Positions 1 to 6,486 of a stretch of DNA of 25,071 bases are shown here, in pieces (within the stretch, counting starts at the first letter, position 1; every line of letters starts with the position of its first letter). Source of the DNA: Veillonella sp. (GTDB lineage: Bacteria > Bacillota > Negativicutes > Veillonellales > Veillonellaceae); the NCBI RefSeq assembly GCF_015058545.1, contig NZ_SVCB01000063.1:1-25071 (forward strand), in the 5' to 3' direction. The position numbers were made by a program, and so were the translations under genes. The notes under the pieces were generated by a model. It did no database searches and had not been told where the DNA came from. It worked only from the letters and a program-made list of their open reading frames with translations.

Positions 1-67
1 GGAATCCCCATCCACGCTCAAATAGACAGTAAACTTTTTCTTTAATTTCTTTAGAATACTTTGCCAT
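1..67 (-). CDS. IS3-family transposase OrfA, N-terminal fragment (continues beyond the window)
   Basis: The ATG at 67-65 opens a frame reading MAKYSKEIKEKVYCLFERGW and then leaves the window. The Lys/Glu-rich start resembles the opening of the helix-turn-helix OrfA proteins of IS3-family elements, which bind the terminal repeats and are extended by frameshift into the OrfAB transposase. A GGAGG ribosome binding site lies at 84-80, 12 bases upstream, inside the palindromic terminus. Only 22 residues are visible, so the call depends on context with the inverted repeat. Confidence 0.65.
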   Translation of the reverse strand, partial: MAKYSKEIKEKVYCLFERGWGF

Positions 68-117
68 AAAAAAACTGCACCTCCAAAAATTGTGTCCAAT
101 TTTTGGGGTGCAGTTCA
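1..117 (-). mobile_element. End of an IS3-family (IS150-like) insertion sequence, cut by the window edge
   Basis: Read on the minus strand from 117, the terminus begins TGAACTGCACC, followed by a short A/T-rich stretch, a ribosome binding site and the first codons of a transposase reading away from the terminus. This is the usual arrangement of the left end of IS3-family elements of the IS150 type. The terminus is itself palindromic: 73-91 pairs with 96-114 apart from one missing base. The other end lies outside the window, so the target duplication cannot be checked. The base at 118 begins the flanking pilus-type gene. Family assignment rests on the terminus and the first transposase residues only. 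Confidence 0.75.
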
Positions 118-900
118 TACGGGGCGGTCTTTTTATTTTGCCTCGTTTGTCTCTACGGTTTATATACATCTCAATGGACAAAGGTAAGTAATTTGGCGGC
201 GGACCACGCAGGAGCCGATTCTGCTTCCGGAATCGCAAGTTTAGACGATAAAGCGGGTCGTGGCGGGGCTGTTCAGGGACAAGCTCGCGGAGGTTTTATA
301 TCAGATTCGGTTCGTACGGGAGGTCGTTCCGGTACCGGCTTAATTACAGGCGGGGCCACCGGGAAGGGCAAAGACGCAGGCTTATTTGTAGCACCGGCAA
401 TTAGTTTAGCCGGTGTTTTAAGAGGCCGCCCGCTGGATGATCCGTTTACCCATTCGCTGTTAAATGAGGACAGCACGGTCATGGTCGGTGCGGCTCAAAC
501 CGCACAAAAGGGAGGTACGGGAAATAGCGGTGTAGGCAATGGTTACGGACAAGCAGAAGCTTTCAATACTCCATATGTAAATGGCTCGAATAGGGGGCGG
601 CGCACCAATAATTATGCCGCATATAGTGGTAACAATTATGATCGCAGCGGTCGTGCTTATAACGGCGACTCCGGCGCGGAAAGTACGGGCAGTTATGGCA
701 ATCGGCGAAATTCTGCGACTGCTATAAAAGTTACCGGCATTATTACGGGACCAACACCGATGGCAATTTTGACAAGCGATGGCAGCGAAGGTTGTTATGG
801 TGTCGGCGAGGGGCCGAGCGGTGTGACCGTGAAACAGATATCGGACCGTGCTGTTTTAATAAGCAGTGCCGGCGGCAGCCGTTGGTTATATGTGGAATAG
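103..900 (+). CDS. PilP/GspC-like pilus or secretion protein, 5' end replaced by the IS terminus
   Basis: A 265-codon frame whose only possible early start is a TTG at 103, inside the IS end, with no ribosome binding site. The first residues fixed by native sequence (from about 119) form one hydrophobic segment (GAVFLFCLVCLYGLY, about residues 8-22), as expected for an inner-membrane anchor. A long Gly/Ser/Asn-rich low-complexity linker covers about residues 30-205. The C-terminal 55 residues (KVTGIITGPTPMAIL to SRWLYVE) have the small beta-domain pattern of PilP/GspC proteins, which link the inner-membrane assembly to the secretin. It lies directly upstream of a secretin gene, and their frames overlap or nearly touch, supporting a shared type IV pilus or type II secretion operon. 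The IS probably inserted at or close to the original start codon, so the gene may be silenced or may use the TTG. Orthology to PilP is inferred from position and the C-terminus. Confidence 0.55.
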   Translation: MGCSSYGAVFLFCLVCLYGLYTSQWTKVSNLAADHAGADSASGIASLDDKAGRGGAVQGQARGGFISDSVRTGGRSGTGLITGGATGKGKDAGLFVAPAISLAGVLRGRPLDDPFTHSLLNEDSTVMVGAAQTAQKGGTGNSGVGNGYGQAEAFNTPYVNGSNRGRRTNNYAAYSGNNYDRSGRAYNGDSGAESTGSYGNRRNSATAIKVTGIITGPTPMAILTSDGSEGCYGVGEGPSGVTVKQISDRAVLISSAGGSRWLYVE

Positions 901-925
901 TTTGGAGCAAGGGAGTAATCTTGGG

Positions 926-2224
926 ATGTTAGTTAGCGTATTAAGTATTTTAAGAGAATTAAGAGCATTAAGAGCATTAAGAGTATTAAGGGTATTAAGG
1001 GTATTAAGGGTATTAAGGGTATTAAGAGTATTAAGAATATTAAGGGGATTAAGGGTTTTAGCAGCATTTGTTATTATTGTGCAATTTCATCTGTGCGGTG
1101 AATCGGTGGCCGCTTTGTCCATGACGGTAAACAACAGTAATTTGAGCAGTTTAGTGCAGTCCATCGCACGTAGTGAAGGCATTCCCATTACCGGTACGGA
1201 AACGCTGGAAGGAACCGTATCGATACGCCTTAATGAAACGAGCGGTATTGCCGCATTAAAGCGTTTGGCGTCCATAAAGCATTTCAGCTTGTATGAATCG
1301 GATGGACTTTGGATTGTGGATGGACAAGGCATGGGGGATAAAGATGCTCGGGTGGCTGAAGTGTTAACGCCTCGACACATTTCGCCTAAGGCCTTAGGTG
1401 ATACCTTGGCGGCCATTGTGCCGGAGAAGAATATTAAGGTGGTAAAAGGGAGTAATCAGGTTATGGTCTATGGCACGGCGTCTCAGTTACGGCAGGTCCA
1501 TGATATTTTGCCCATGCTGGATATCAGTCCCAAACAAATCCGCTTAGAAGTAGCCGTTGTGGCCATTGAGCATAATTTTGTTAAGGAAACGGGCATACAA
1601 TGGTCGTGGCAGAGTTTGACCGGCCGTAATAAGGATGACACAAACTCGTATGGGGGCATTCAATTTGGGCGAGCTCCGGAAGGGACTCCTTATACATTCT
1701 GGTTCAAGCCGGAATTGAGTGCGCAGCAAACAAATAATAAAACGGTTTTAATTGCGAGACCTTCTATTATGGCGGTGAATGGTGAAGAGGCGAAGATTTT
1801 AATCGGGGACCGCATTCCCGTGCTCGAAGAGGTGAAGGACGGTACAGAAAGTCGCACCACCACACGCTATGAAGAGGCGGGGATTCGGCTTACGTGTACA
1901 CCGTTTGTGACGGAAGATAACAGTATTGAAGCGGATATTCATGCGGAAGTGAGCAGTCCTGCCATGGTTACGGAACTGAAAGCTTATCGTATTACTACGC
2001 GGGAAGCGCATACCAGGGTCCACTTACAGCCCGGTGAGATTCTCGTCATCGGTGGGCTCATGGATAATCGAGAGGGAAAACAGTTTTCAAAAATTCCGCT
2101 CCTCGGCGATATTCCTTTATTGGGAAAACTATTTCAGCATGCCCGTAAGACTAAGGACAGTGTTGAATTGTGTATTTTTGTAAAAGCTGATACGGTGGAG
2201 GCCCCAACGGACAGTCCTCTATGA
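926..2224 (+). CDS. Secretin (PilQ/GspD family), short form with repeat-bearing signal region
   Basis: Forms a multimeric outer-membrane channel for type IV pili or type II secretion. I chose the ATG at 926 (432 aa) because GGGAG at 911-915 gives good spacing; an in-frame ATG at 866 would overlap the previous gene. The N-terminus has about twelve Leu-Arg-X triplets, then a hydrophobic stretch (VLAAFVIIVQFHL) suggesting a signal peptide with an abnormally long basic n-region. An STN/N0-like domain (about residues 65-135) and an N1-like domain (about 140-195) precede the secretin core, which shows VAVVAIEHN, IARPSIMAVNGEEAKILIGD and the terminal LQPGEILVIGGL and IPLLGDIPLLGKLF motifs. At 432 residues it is smaller than typical PilQ or GspD. 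Pilus versus secretion role cannot be settled from this fragment of the operon. Confidence 0.88.
   Translation: MLVSVLSILRELRALRALRVLRVLRVLRVLRVLRVLRILRGLRVLAAFVIIVQFHLCGESVAALSMTVNNSNLSSLVQSIARSEGIPITGTETLEGTVSIRLNETSGIAALKRLASIKHFSLYESDGLWIVDGQGMGDKDARVAEVLTPRHISPKALGDTLAAIVPEKNIKVVKGSNQVMVYGTASQLRQVHDILPMLDISPKQIRLEVAVVAIEHNFVKETGIQWSWQSLTGRNKDDTNSYGGIQFGRAPEGTPYTFWFKPELSAQQTNNKTVLIARPSIMAVNGEEAKILIGDRIPVLEEVKDGTESRTTTRYEEAGIRLTCTPFVTEDNSIEADIHAEVSSPAMVTELKAYRITTREAHTRVHLQPGEILVIGGLMDNREGKQFSKIPLLGDIPLLGKLFQHARKTKDSVELCIFVKADTVEAPTDSPL
952..1059 (+). repeat. Twelve-unit 9-bp tandem repeat inside the secretin gene
   Basis: Twelve consecutive 9-mers of the form AAGRGTATT, four of them (988-1023) identical AAGGGTATT and the others diverged at one to three bases towards both ends. 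The unit is a multiple of three, so copy-number change keeps frame. It encodes LRE, LRA, LRA, six LRV, LRI, LRG, LRV, placing about twelve arginines ahead of the hydrophobic signal segment. The identical centre with diverged edges is typical of a repeat that expands and contracts by slippage. Confidence 0.95.
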
Positions 2225-2230
2225 TATAAT
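2225..2230 (+). promoter_or_regulatory. Possible -10 element for the ABC-F gene
   Basis: A perfect TATAAT begins just after the secretin stop codon, 34 bases before the ABC-F start. No convincing -35 hexamer lies at the usual distance, so this is only a candidate. Confidence 0.3.
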
Positions 2231-2263
2231 AGAAGAGTATATGATTGAACGGAGGCTTAGAGG

Positions 2264-4231
2264 ATGGAACAAATCCGCGTAATAGGATTAAGTAAATCAT
2301 TTGGTGTGCGCCAAGTGTTTAACAAAGTATCCTTTGAAATAAAACATGGTGAGCGTGTCGGCTTGGTGGGCCCTAACGGGGCGGGTAAATCGACGCTCAT
2401 GAAATGCCTGTTGGGCATTGAAGAATATGATGAAGGTCAGGTTGTCAAAGACAGTGCTACCACAATCGGTTATTTGCAGCAGGATATCAATTTAGGGGAC
2501 GACAGTTTAGCTATTGAAATTCAAAAAGCCTTTGCCGATGTGCAATATTGGGAAGGGCAATTACAGGACGTATCGGCTAAGCTTGAAACGAATCCGCATG
2601 ATGAAAGTTTGCTCAAACAGCTCGCCCGTATTCAGGATCGTTTAGATTGGCTCGGCGGTTATGATTATGAGGCCCAAAGTCGCCGTATTGCTTACGGTCT
2701 TGGCTTTTCCGATGAAGATTTAACGAAATCCGTGTCTGAATTTTCCGGTGGGCAAAAAACGCGTATTAATTTGGCGAAAGCGTTAGTTCGCCGCCCTGAT
2801 TTTTTATTTTTAGACGAACCGACTAACCATTTGGATATGGACATGTTGGAATGGTTGGAAAATTATTTGAGCTCTTACGGCGGCGGTATCTTAATCATCA
2901 GCCATGACCGTTATTTCCTCGACCGCGTAACAACGCGCATAGTCGAATTGGAGCATCATAAGGCGACCAGCTATCGCGGTAATTACAGCCGCTATGTGGA
3001 GCAACGTGAAGCGCAACATAAGGCACAGCAAAACGCCTATGAGAAGCAGCAGGAATATATTCGCAAAACGGAAGAATATATCGATAAGTACCGCGCCGGG
3101 ATTAAATCTAAAATGGCCAGAGGTCGTCAGTCGCAGCTAAATCGTTTAGAACGGTTGGATGCACCGGAACAGACGCAAACTTTAAAATTTAGATTTCCTA
3201 AAGCCGAATTCAGTGCGGATAAAGTGTTAACCGTAGAAGAGTTATTTTTATCCTATGGTGAGCGCGACATTGTAGAGGATGTGTCCTTTATGATTCGCCG
3301 CGGTGAAGCGGTGGCTCTCATCGGACCGAACGGGGCCGGTAAATCCACTTTGTTAAAAGCGATTACCGGTGAATTGACGCCGGAAGCGGGCTTTATCGAC
3401 ATCGGCAGCCGGGTATCGGTGGGGTATTTTTCACAGGAACACGAAGAATTACATTCTGCTTGGACGCCGATAGATGAAATCATGAGTCATTTTAACTACA
3501 GCGAGGAAAAAGCGCGTAATGTACTGGGCATGTTTTTGTTCCAAGGGGATGATGTTTTCAAGGAAATTCGTGATTTGTCCGGTGGTGAACGGGCTCGTTT
3601 AAGTTTGTTGATCTTGTTCTTGCAAGGCAATAATTTCTTAATTCTTGACGAACCGACCAACCATTTAGATATTCCGACCCGGGAAGTGGTGGAAGAGGCT
3701 TTGATGAACTTTACCGGCACTTTGCTGGTCGTGTCCCATGACCGTTATTTCTTGGATAAAGTGGCCAAACGAACCTTGGTGTTAGAGCCGGAAGGCGTGG
3801 AAGAATACCTTGGCAATTACAGCTACTATAAGGCGAAGCTCAAAGAACAGCAGGATTTGGCCGCCTTGGCCGCTGAACAAAGTGGTCAAAATAAAGAACG
3901 TTCGAGTAGTAATAAACGCAGCAGCAATAATGCGGATACGAACTCAGTTGATAGTTTGGGTTCGAATGAAGGTAAAAATACCGGCAGCAACGGCGGTACC
4001 GAAGATTCCGGTGATAAAAAGTTAAATTCCTATATGCAAGCCAAAAAATTGGAAGAAACAGAAACCGAAATTGCCCGTTTGGAAGCTACGCTGAAAATGT
4101 ACGAAGTGCAAATACAAAATCCGGCTTTGCAGGAAGATGCGGAAGCCATGGCGGAAACGGCGGCGCAAATGGAAGTGGTTACTAATAAATTGGCTGAATT
4201 GTATGAAATTTGGGAGCAATTGGCACAATGA
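2264..4231 (+). CDS. ABC-F family ATPase (translation factor type)
   Basis: A 655-residue soluble protein with two ABC domains and no membrane segments, the hallmark of ABC-F proteins, which act on ribosomes rather than in transport. Domain 1 has GPNGAGKST (about residues 36-44), SGGQ (161-164) and LFLDEPTNHLD (181-191). Domain 2 has GPNGAGKST (about 354), LSGGER (about 439) and LDEPTNHLD (about 461). The inter-domain region is Gln/Glu/Lys/Arg-rich and helical, as in the P-site tRNA interaction motif. The C-terminus has a Ser/Asn/Gly-rich linker (about 540-585) followed by a predicted coiled coil, as in Uup-like members. GGAGG at 2250-2254 supports the ATG at 2264. The last codon and stop overlap the next gene (ATGA). 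Uup, EttA-like or a resistance-type role cannot be separated by eye; housekeeping is more likely. Confidence 0.92.
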   Translation: MEQIRVIGLSKSFGVRQVFNKVSFEIKHGERVGLVGPNGAGKSTLMKCLLGIEEYDEGQVVKDSATTIGYLQQDINLGDDSLAIEIQKAFADVQYWEGQLQDVSAKLETNPHDESLLKQLARIQDRLDWLGGYDYEAQSRRIAYGLGFSDEDLTKSVSEFSGGQKTRINLAKALVRRPDFLFLDEPTNHLDMDMLEWLENYLSSYGGGILIISHDRYFLDRVTTRIVELEHHKATSYRGNYSRYVEQREAQHKAQQNAYEKQQEYIRKTEEYIDKYRAGIKSKMARGRQSQLNRLERLDAPEQTQTLKFRFPKAEFSADKVLTVEELFLSYGERDIVEDVSFMIRRGEAVALIGPNGAGKSTLLKAITGELTPEAGFIDIGSRVSVGYFSQEHEELHSAWTPIDEIMSHFNYSEEKARNVLGMFLFQGDDVFKEIRDLSGGERARLSLLILFLQGNNFLILDEPTNHLDIPTREVVEEALMNFTGTLLVVSHDRYFLDKVAKRTLVLEPEGVEEYLGNYSYYKAKLKEQQDLAALAAEQSGQNKERSSSNKRSSNNADTNSVDSLGSNEGKNTGSNGGTEDSGDKKLNSYMQAKKLEETETEIARLEATLKMYEVQIQNPALQEDAEAMAETAAQMEVVTNKLAELYEIWEQLAQ

Positions 4232-5217
4232 TTGACACGGAGAATGGTACGGTGAAAGGCCGATTCGCACCAAGCCCTACGGGATATCTTCATTTAGGTA
4301 ATCTATGGATTGCCATGCTGTCGTGGCTACAGGTGAAACAGCAACAAGGTACCTATGTTTTGCGCATGGAAGATATCGATATACAGCGCGCGAAAAGACA
4401 GTATGGGGAAGATTTGCTGGATGATTTAGAATGGTTTGGGCTTACTTGGGATGAAGGCCCGCGCGTAGGTGGTCCTCATGAATCGTATTGGCAAAGTGAA
4501 CGGTATCCTTTATATGAAGCTCAGATTTCCAAATGGCAGGCGGAAGGTCTTGTATATCCTTGTTTTTGTAACCGCGCCCGATTGCAGAGCATTGCATCGG
4601 CTCCTCATGGTCATGAAGGGATTGCGCATTATGACGGTCGTTGCCGCAATTTGAGTGATGCGGAACGACAGACTTTAGGTGAGCGTAAGAATCCTTCGTG
4701 GCGCATAAAAGTAGATCCGCGACTGTATGAATTTACTGATTTTTGGCAAGGACCGCAACGGGAAGAACTCATTCCGGCACAAGATGATTTTATTGTTCGT
4801 CGCGCCGATGGCATGTTTGCCTATAATTTAGCCGTTGTTATGGATGATATAGCTATGGGCATTACTGATATTGTGCGCGGCTATGATTTATTGCCGGCTG
4901 TGGCCGGTCAATTGTGGCTCTATGAGTGCCTGGGGGCCAAGGCGCCGCGCTATGCGCATGCGCCCTTAATTGTTGATGAGGAAGGCTATCGATTATCAAA
5001 AAGGCAACAGAGTATAACCTTGCGTGAATTGAGAATGAGCGGCTATAGTGCGTCTATGATTTTGGGGCATTTGGCATTGGCGGCAGGACTAGTTTCATCA
5101 TCCCAATTAGACAAATTCGGCGGACTCACATGGGAAGCTTTGTTGAATTGTAGTCTTGATAATAATTATCTAAAAAATAATCAAATTAAATTGACAAATT
5201 TCGATGTTTTGATATAA
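4228..5217 (+). CDS. gluQ: Glutamyl-Q tRNA(Asp) synthetase
   Basis: Attaches glutamate to queuosine in the anticodon wobble position of tRNA(Asp). The protein (329 aa) has the class I catalytic core but lacks the anticodon-binding half of true GluRS. Visible motifs are RFAPSPTGYLHLGN with the HIGH-like HLGN at residues 22-25 and a KMSKS-like RLSKR near 255-259. Four residues match the zinc site typical of the family: C112, C114, Y135 and C139. I chose the ATG at 4228, which overlaps the upstream TGA as ATGA and suggests translational coupling, over a TTG at 4210. The C-terminal tail after about residue 310 is poorly conserved in appearance. Confidence 0.9.
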   Translation: MIDTENGTVKGRFAPSPTGYLHLGNLWIAMLSWLQVKQQQGTYVLRMEDIDIQRAKRQYGEDLLDDLEWFGLTWDEGPRVGGPHESYWQSERYPLYEAQISKWQAEGLVYPCFCNRARLQSIASAPHGHEGIAHYDGRCRNLSDAERQTLGERKNPSWRIKVDPRLYEFTDFWQGPQREELIPAQDDFIVRRADGMFAYNLAVVMDDIAMGITDIVRGYDLLPAVAGQLWLYECLGAKAPRYAHAPLIVDEEGYRLSKRQQSITLRELRMSGYSASMILGHLALAAGLVSSSQLDKFGGLTWEALLNCSLDNNYLKNNQIKLTNFDVLI

Positions 5218-5218
5218 T
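5191..5218 (+). promoter_or_regulatory. Near-consensus sigma-A promoter for the CoA-binding protein gene
   Basis: TTGACA (5191-5196) and TATAAT (5213-5218) with a 16-bp spacer, overlapping the end of gluQ and lying 25 bases upstream of the next start codon. Both hexamers are perfect; only the spacer is one base short of ideal. Confidence 0.8.
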
Positions 5219-5243
5219 AAATATAGAGAGTTGAGGTGATAGG

Positions 5244-5615
5244 ATGACACCAAAAGAAGCACTGACTAAAAAAGTTTGGGCAGTACTGGGCGCAACAAGC
5301 CGTAAAGAAAAATTCGGCTATAAAATATATGCTTGTTTGCGTGATCACGGATATAAAGTATATCCGGTAAACCCTAATGTAAATGAGATCGATGGCGCCA
5401 CTTGTTATGCGTCACTTCACGATTTACCGGAAGTTCCCGAAGTAGTGGATTTTGTCGTTCCCGAGGCTGTAGGTTTACAGGCTTTGGATGATTGCCAAAA
5501 GTTGGGGATTTCGGTAGTTTGGTTGCAACCGGGGGCAGATAAACCGGCCGTAGTGGCTAAGGCCAATGAGCTTGGTTTTGAAGTCATTCAGGACTGTGTT
5601 TTAGTTCAGATTTGA
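5244..5615 (+). CDS. CoA-binding domain protein (YccU type)
   Basis: A 123-residue single-domain protein of the CoA-binding Rossmann family. It shows the nucleotide-binding start (VWAVLGATSRKEKFGYKI), the KVYPVNP segment, the DFVVPE strand-loop and the VVWLQPGA motif in the usual order. Its length fits stand-alone family members; the cellular role of these small proteins is not well established. GAGGTGAT about 10 bases upstream supports the ATG at 5244. It appears to have its own promoter and may read through into trxA, although a second promoter lies between them. Confidence 0.85.
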   Translation: MTPKEALTKKVWAVLGATSRKEKFGYKIYACLRDHGYKVYPVNPNVNEIDGATCYASLHDLPEVPEVVDFVVPEAVGLQALDDCQKLGISVVWLQPGADKPAVVAKANELGFEVIQDCVLVQI

Positions 5616-5640
5616 CCGGCAACTAAATTTGTAGTTTAAT
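5612..5640 (+). promoter_or_regulatory. Likely promoter for the thioredoxin gene
   Basis: TTGACC (5612-5617) and TTTAAT (5635-5640) are separated by 17 bp. A TATAAT at 5640-5645 is an alternative -10 but would leave a 22-bp spacer. The A/T-rich leader then runs about 70 bases to the start codon. Confidence 0.5.
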
Positions 5641-5711
5641 ATAATTAACACATATATTGATATTTATTTTCAACAATTTGTAAATTTGTTGATTTAGGAG
5701 GTTATTTAACT

Positions 5712-6032
5712 ATGGCAAACGTAACAGAATTAACAGTAGCAAACTTTAAAGATACCGTAACTTCTAAAGAAGTAGCAATCGTGGACTTTTGGGCTCCATG
5801 GTGCGGTTACTGCGTACGCATGATGCCGATTTTTGAAGCTTTGTCCGAAGAATTGGGCGACAAAGTTGTATTCGCTAAAGTTAACACTGACGAAGTGGTA
5901 GAATTAGCTAAAGAATTCAGCATCGAAGTATTGCCTACATTCGCTATCATTAAAAACGGTGAAGTAGTAGACCGCAAAATCGGTTACATTCCACAAAACG
6001 AATTAAAAGCAGCTATCGAAGCTCAGTTATAA
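5712..6032 (+). CDS. trxA: Thioredoxin with a CGYC active site
   Basis: A 106-residue cytoplasmic thioredoxin, the normal length, that reduces protein disulfides with electrons from thioredoxin reductase. The fold landmarks are VDFWAPWC (residues 24-31), the active-site cysteines C31 and C34, and the cis-proline segment VLPTFAI. The residue before the second cysteine is Tyr (CGYC) where classical thioredoxins have Pro (CGPC), a position known to set redox potential. An AGGAGGT site ends about 9 bases before the ATG at 5712. The gene sits alone between its own promoter and terminator, and its codons look more biased than those of the neighbours, consistent with high expression. Confidence 0.93.
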   Translation: MANVTELTVANFKDTVTSKEVAIVDFWAPWCGYCVRMMPIFEALSEELGDKVVFAKVNTDEVVELAKEFSIEVLPTFAIIKNGEVVDRKIGYIPQNELKAAIEAQL

Positions 6033-6073
6033 TTTAATAACAACAAAACTAGCAATCCAAGCTATGCAAAAGA

Positions 6074-6104
6074 GGCGTTCACAAATCGTGGACGCCCCTT
6101 TTTT
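6074..6104 (+). terminator. Rho-independent terminator after trxA
   Basis: A 9-bp stem (GGCGTTCAC with GTGGACGCC, one G-U pair) closes a 5-base loop and is followed by CC and six Ts. Confidence 0.88.
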
Positions 6105-6164
6105 ATGCCTAAATCACATTTAGCTTTTATTTTAAATCCACCCACACTCCTCCACCTCCGCTTT

Positions 6165-6276
6165 CTTTGCCACAAAGGCGCCTTCGCATTGGCAGTATGA
6201 GCGGCTCACCCTTTTCCCGATACCCCACACTCTTTGCATAAAGGCGCTGTCGCTTTGGCAGAAAGAGCGGCTCGCC
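6165..6276 (+). repeat. Imperfect direct repeat, two copies of about 45 bp
   Basis: Copy 1 (6165-6210) and copy 2 (6232-6276) share CTTTGC, AAAGGCGC, TTGGCAG, GAGCGGCTC and a final CC, differing at scattered bases. A shared CCCACACTC precedes the copies (6141 and 6224). Copy 2 can fold, with AGGCG at 6242-6246 opposite CGCCT at 6273-6277. No coding frame explains the similarity. It may be two copies of a dispersed intergenic repeat. Confidence 0.75.
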
Positions 6277-6278
6277 TA

Positions 6279-6486
6279 AATAAAAAGAATTGCCCCGGCA
6301 ACGATGTTAGCAAGTAAAATGGCACTATCGTACTTGCTGTATGATGATTTTATATAAAAAATATATCGCCTCCAAAGGGTCTTTTTTCGTAGAAAAACCA
6401 AGCCTGTGGAGGCGATATATTTTTATATCTCAGCAATTCAAAGTGCCATTTTACCGATAAAGAATGCCGGGGCAACTCTTTTTATT
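6279..6486. repeat. 208-bp nested palindromic element (MITE-like)
   Basis: The outer arms 6279-6300 and 6465-6486 match as inverted repeats over 22 bases with one mismatch and share TTGCCCCGGCA. A second pair lies at 6315-6326 and 6442-6453 (TAAAATGGCACT), and an 18-bp perfect inner pair at 6357-6374 and 6407-6424 includes ATATATCGCCTCCA. The arms are therefore inverted over most of their length, enclosing about 32 bases. The right outer arm holds the stop codon of the minus-strand exporter gene. There is no coding frame inside, fitting a non-autonomous transposable element or a very long bidirectional hairpin. No clear target duplication is visible. Confidence 0.85.

Noticed and set aside
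952..1059. CRISPR array or leucine-rich repeat protein
   Set aside because: The repeats are 9 bp with no spacers, so not CRISPR; Leu-Arg-Val triplets before a signal hydrophobic segment do not form an LRR domain.
4228..5217. Full-length glutamyl-tRNA synthetase (gltX)
   Set aside because: The protein lacks the anticodon-binding C-terminal half and has the C-x-C...Y...C zinc pattern typical of GluQ.
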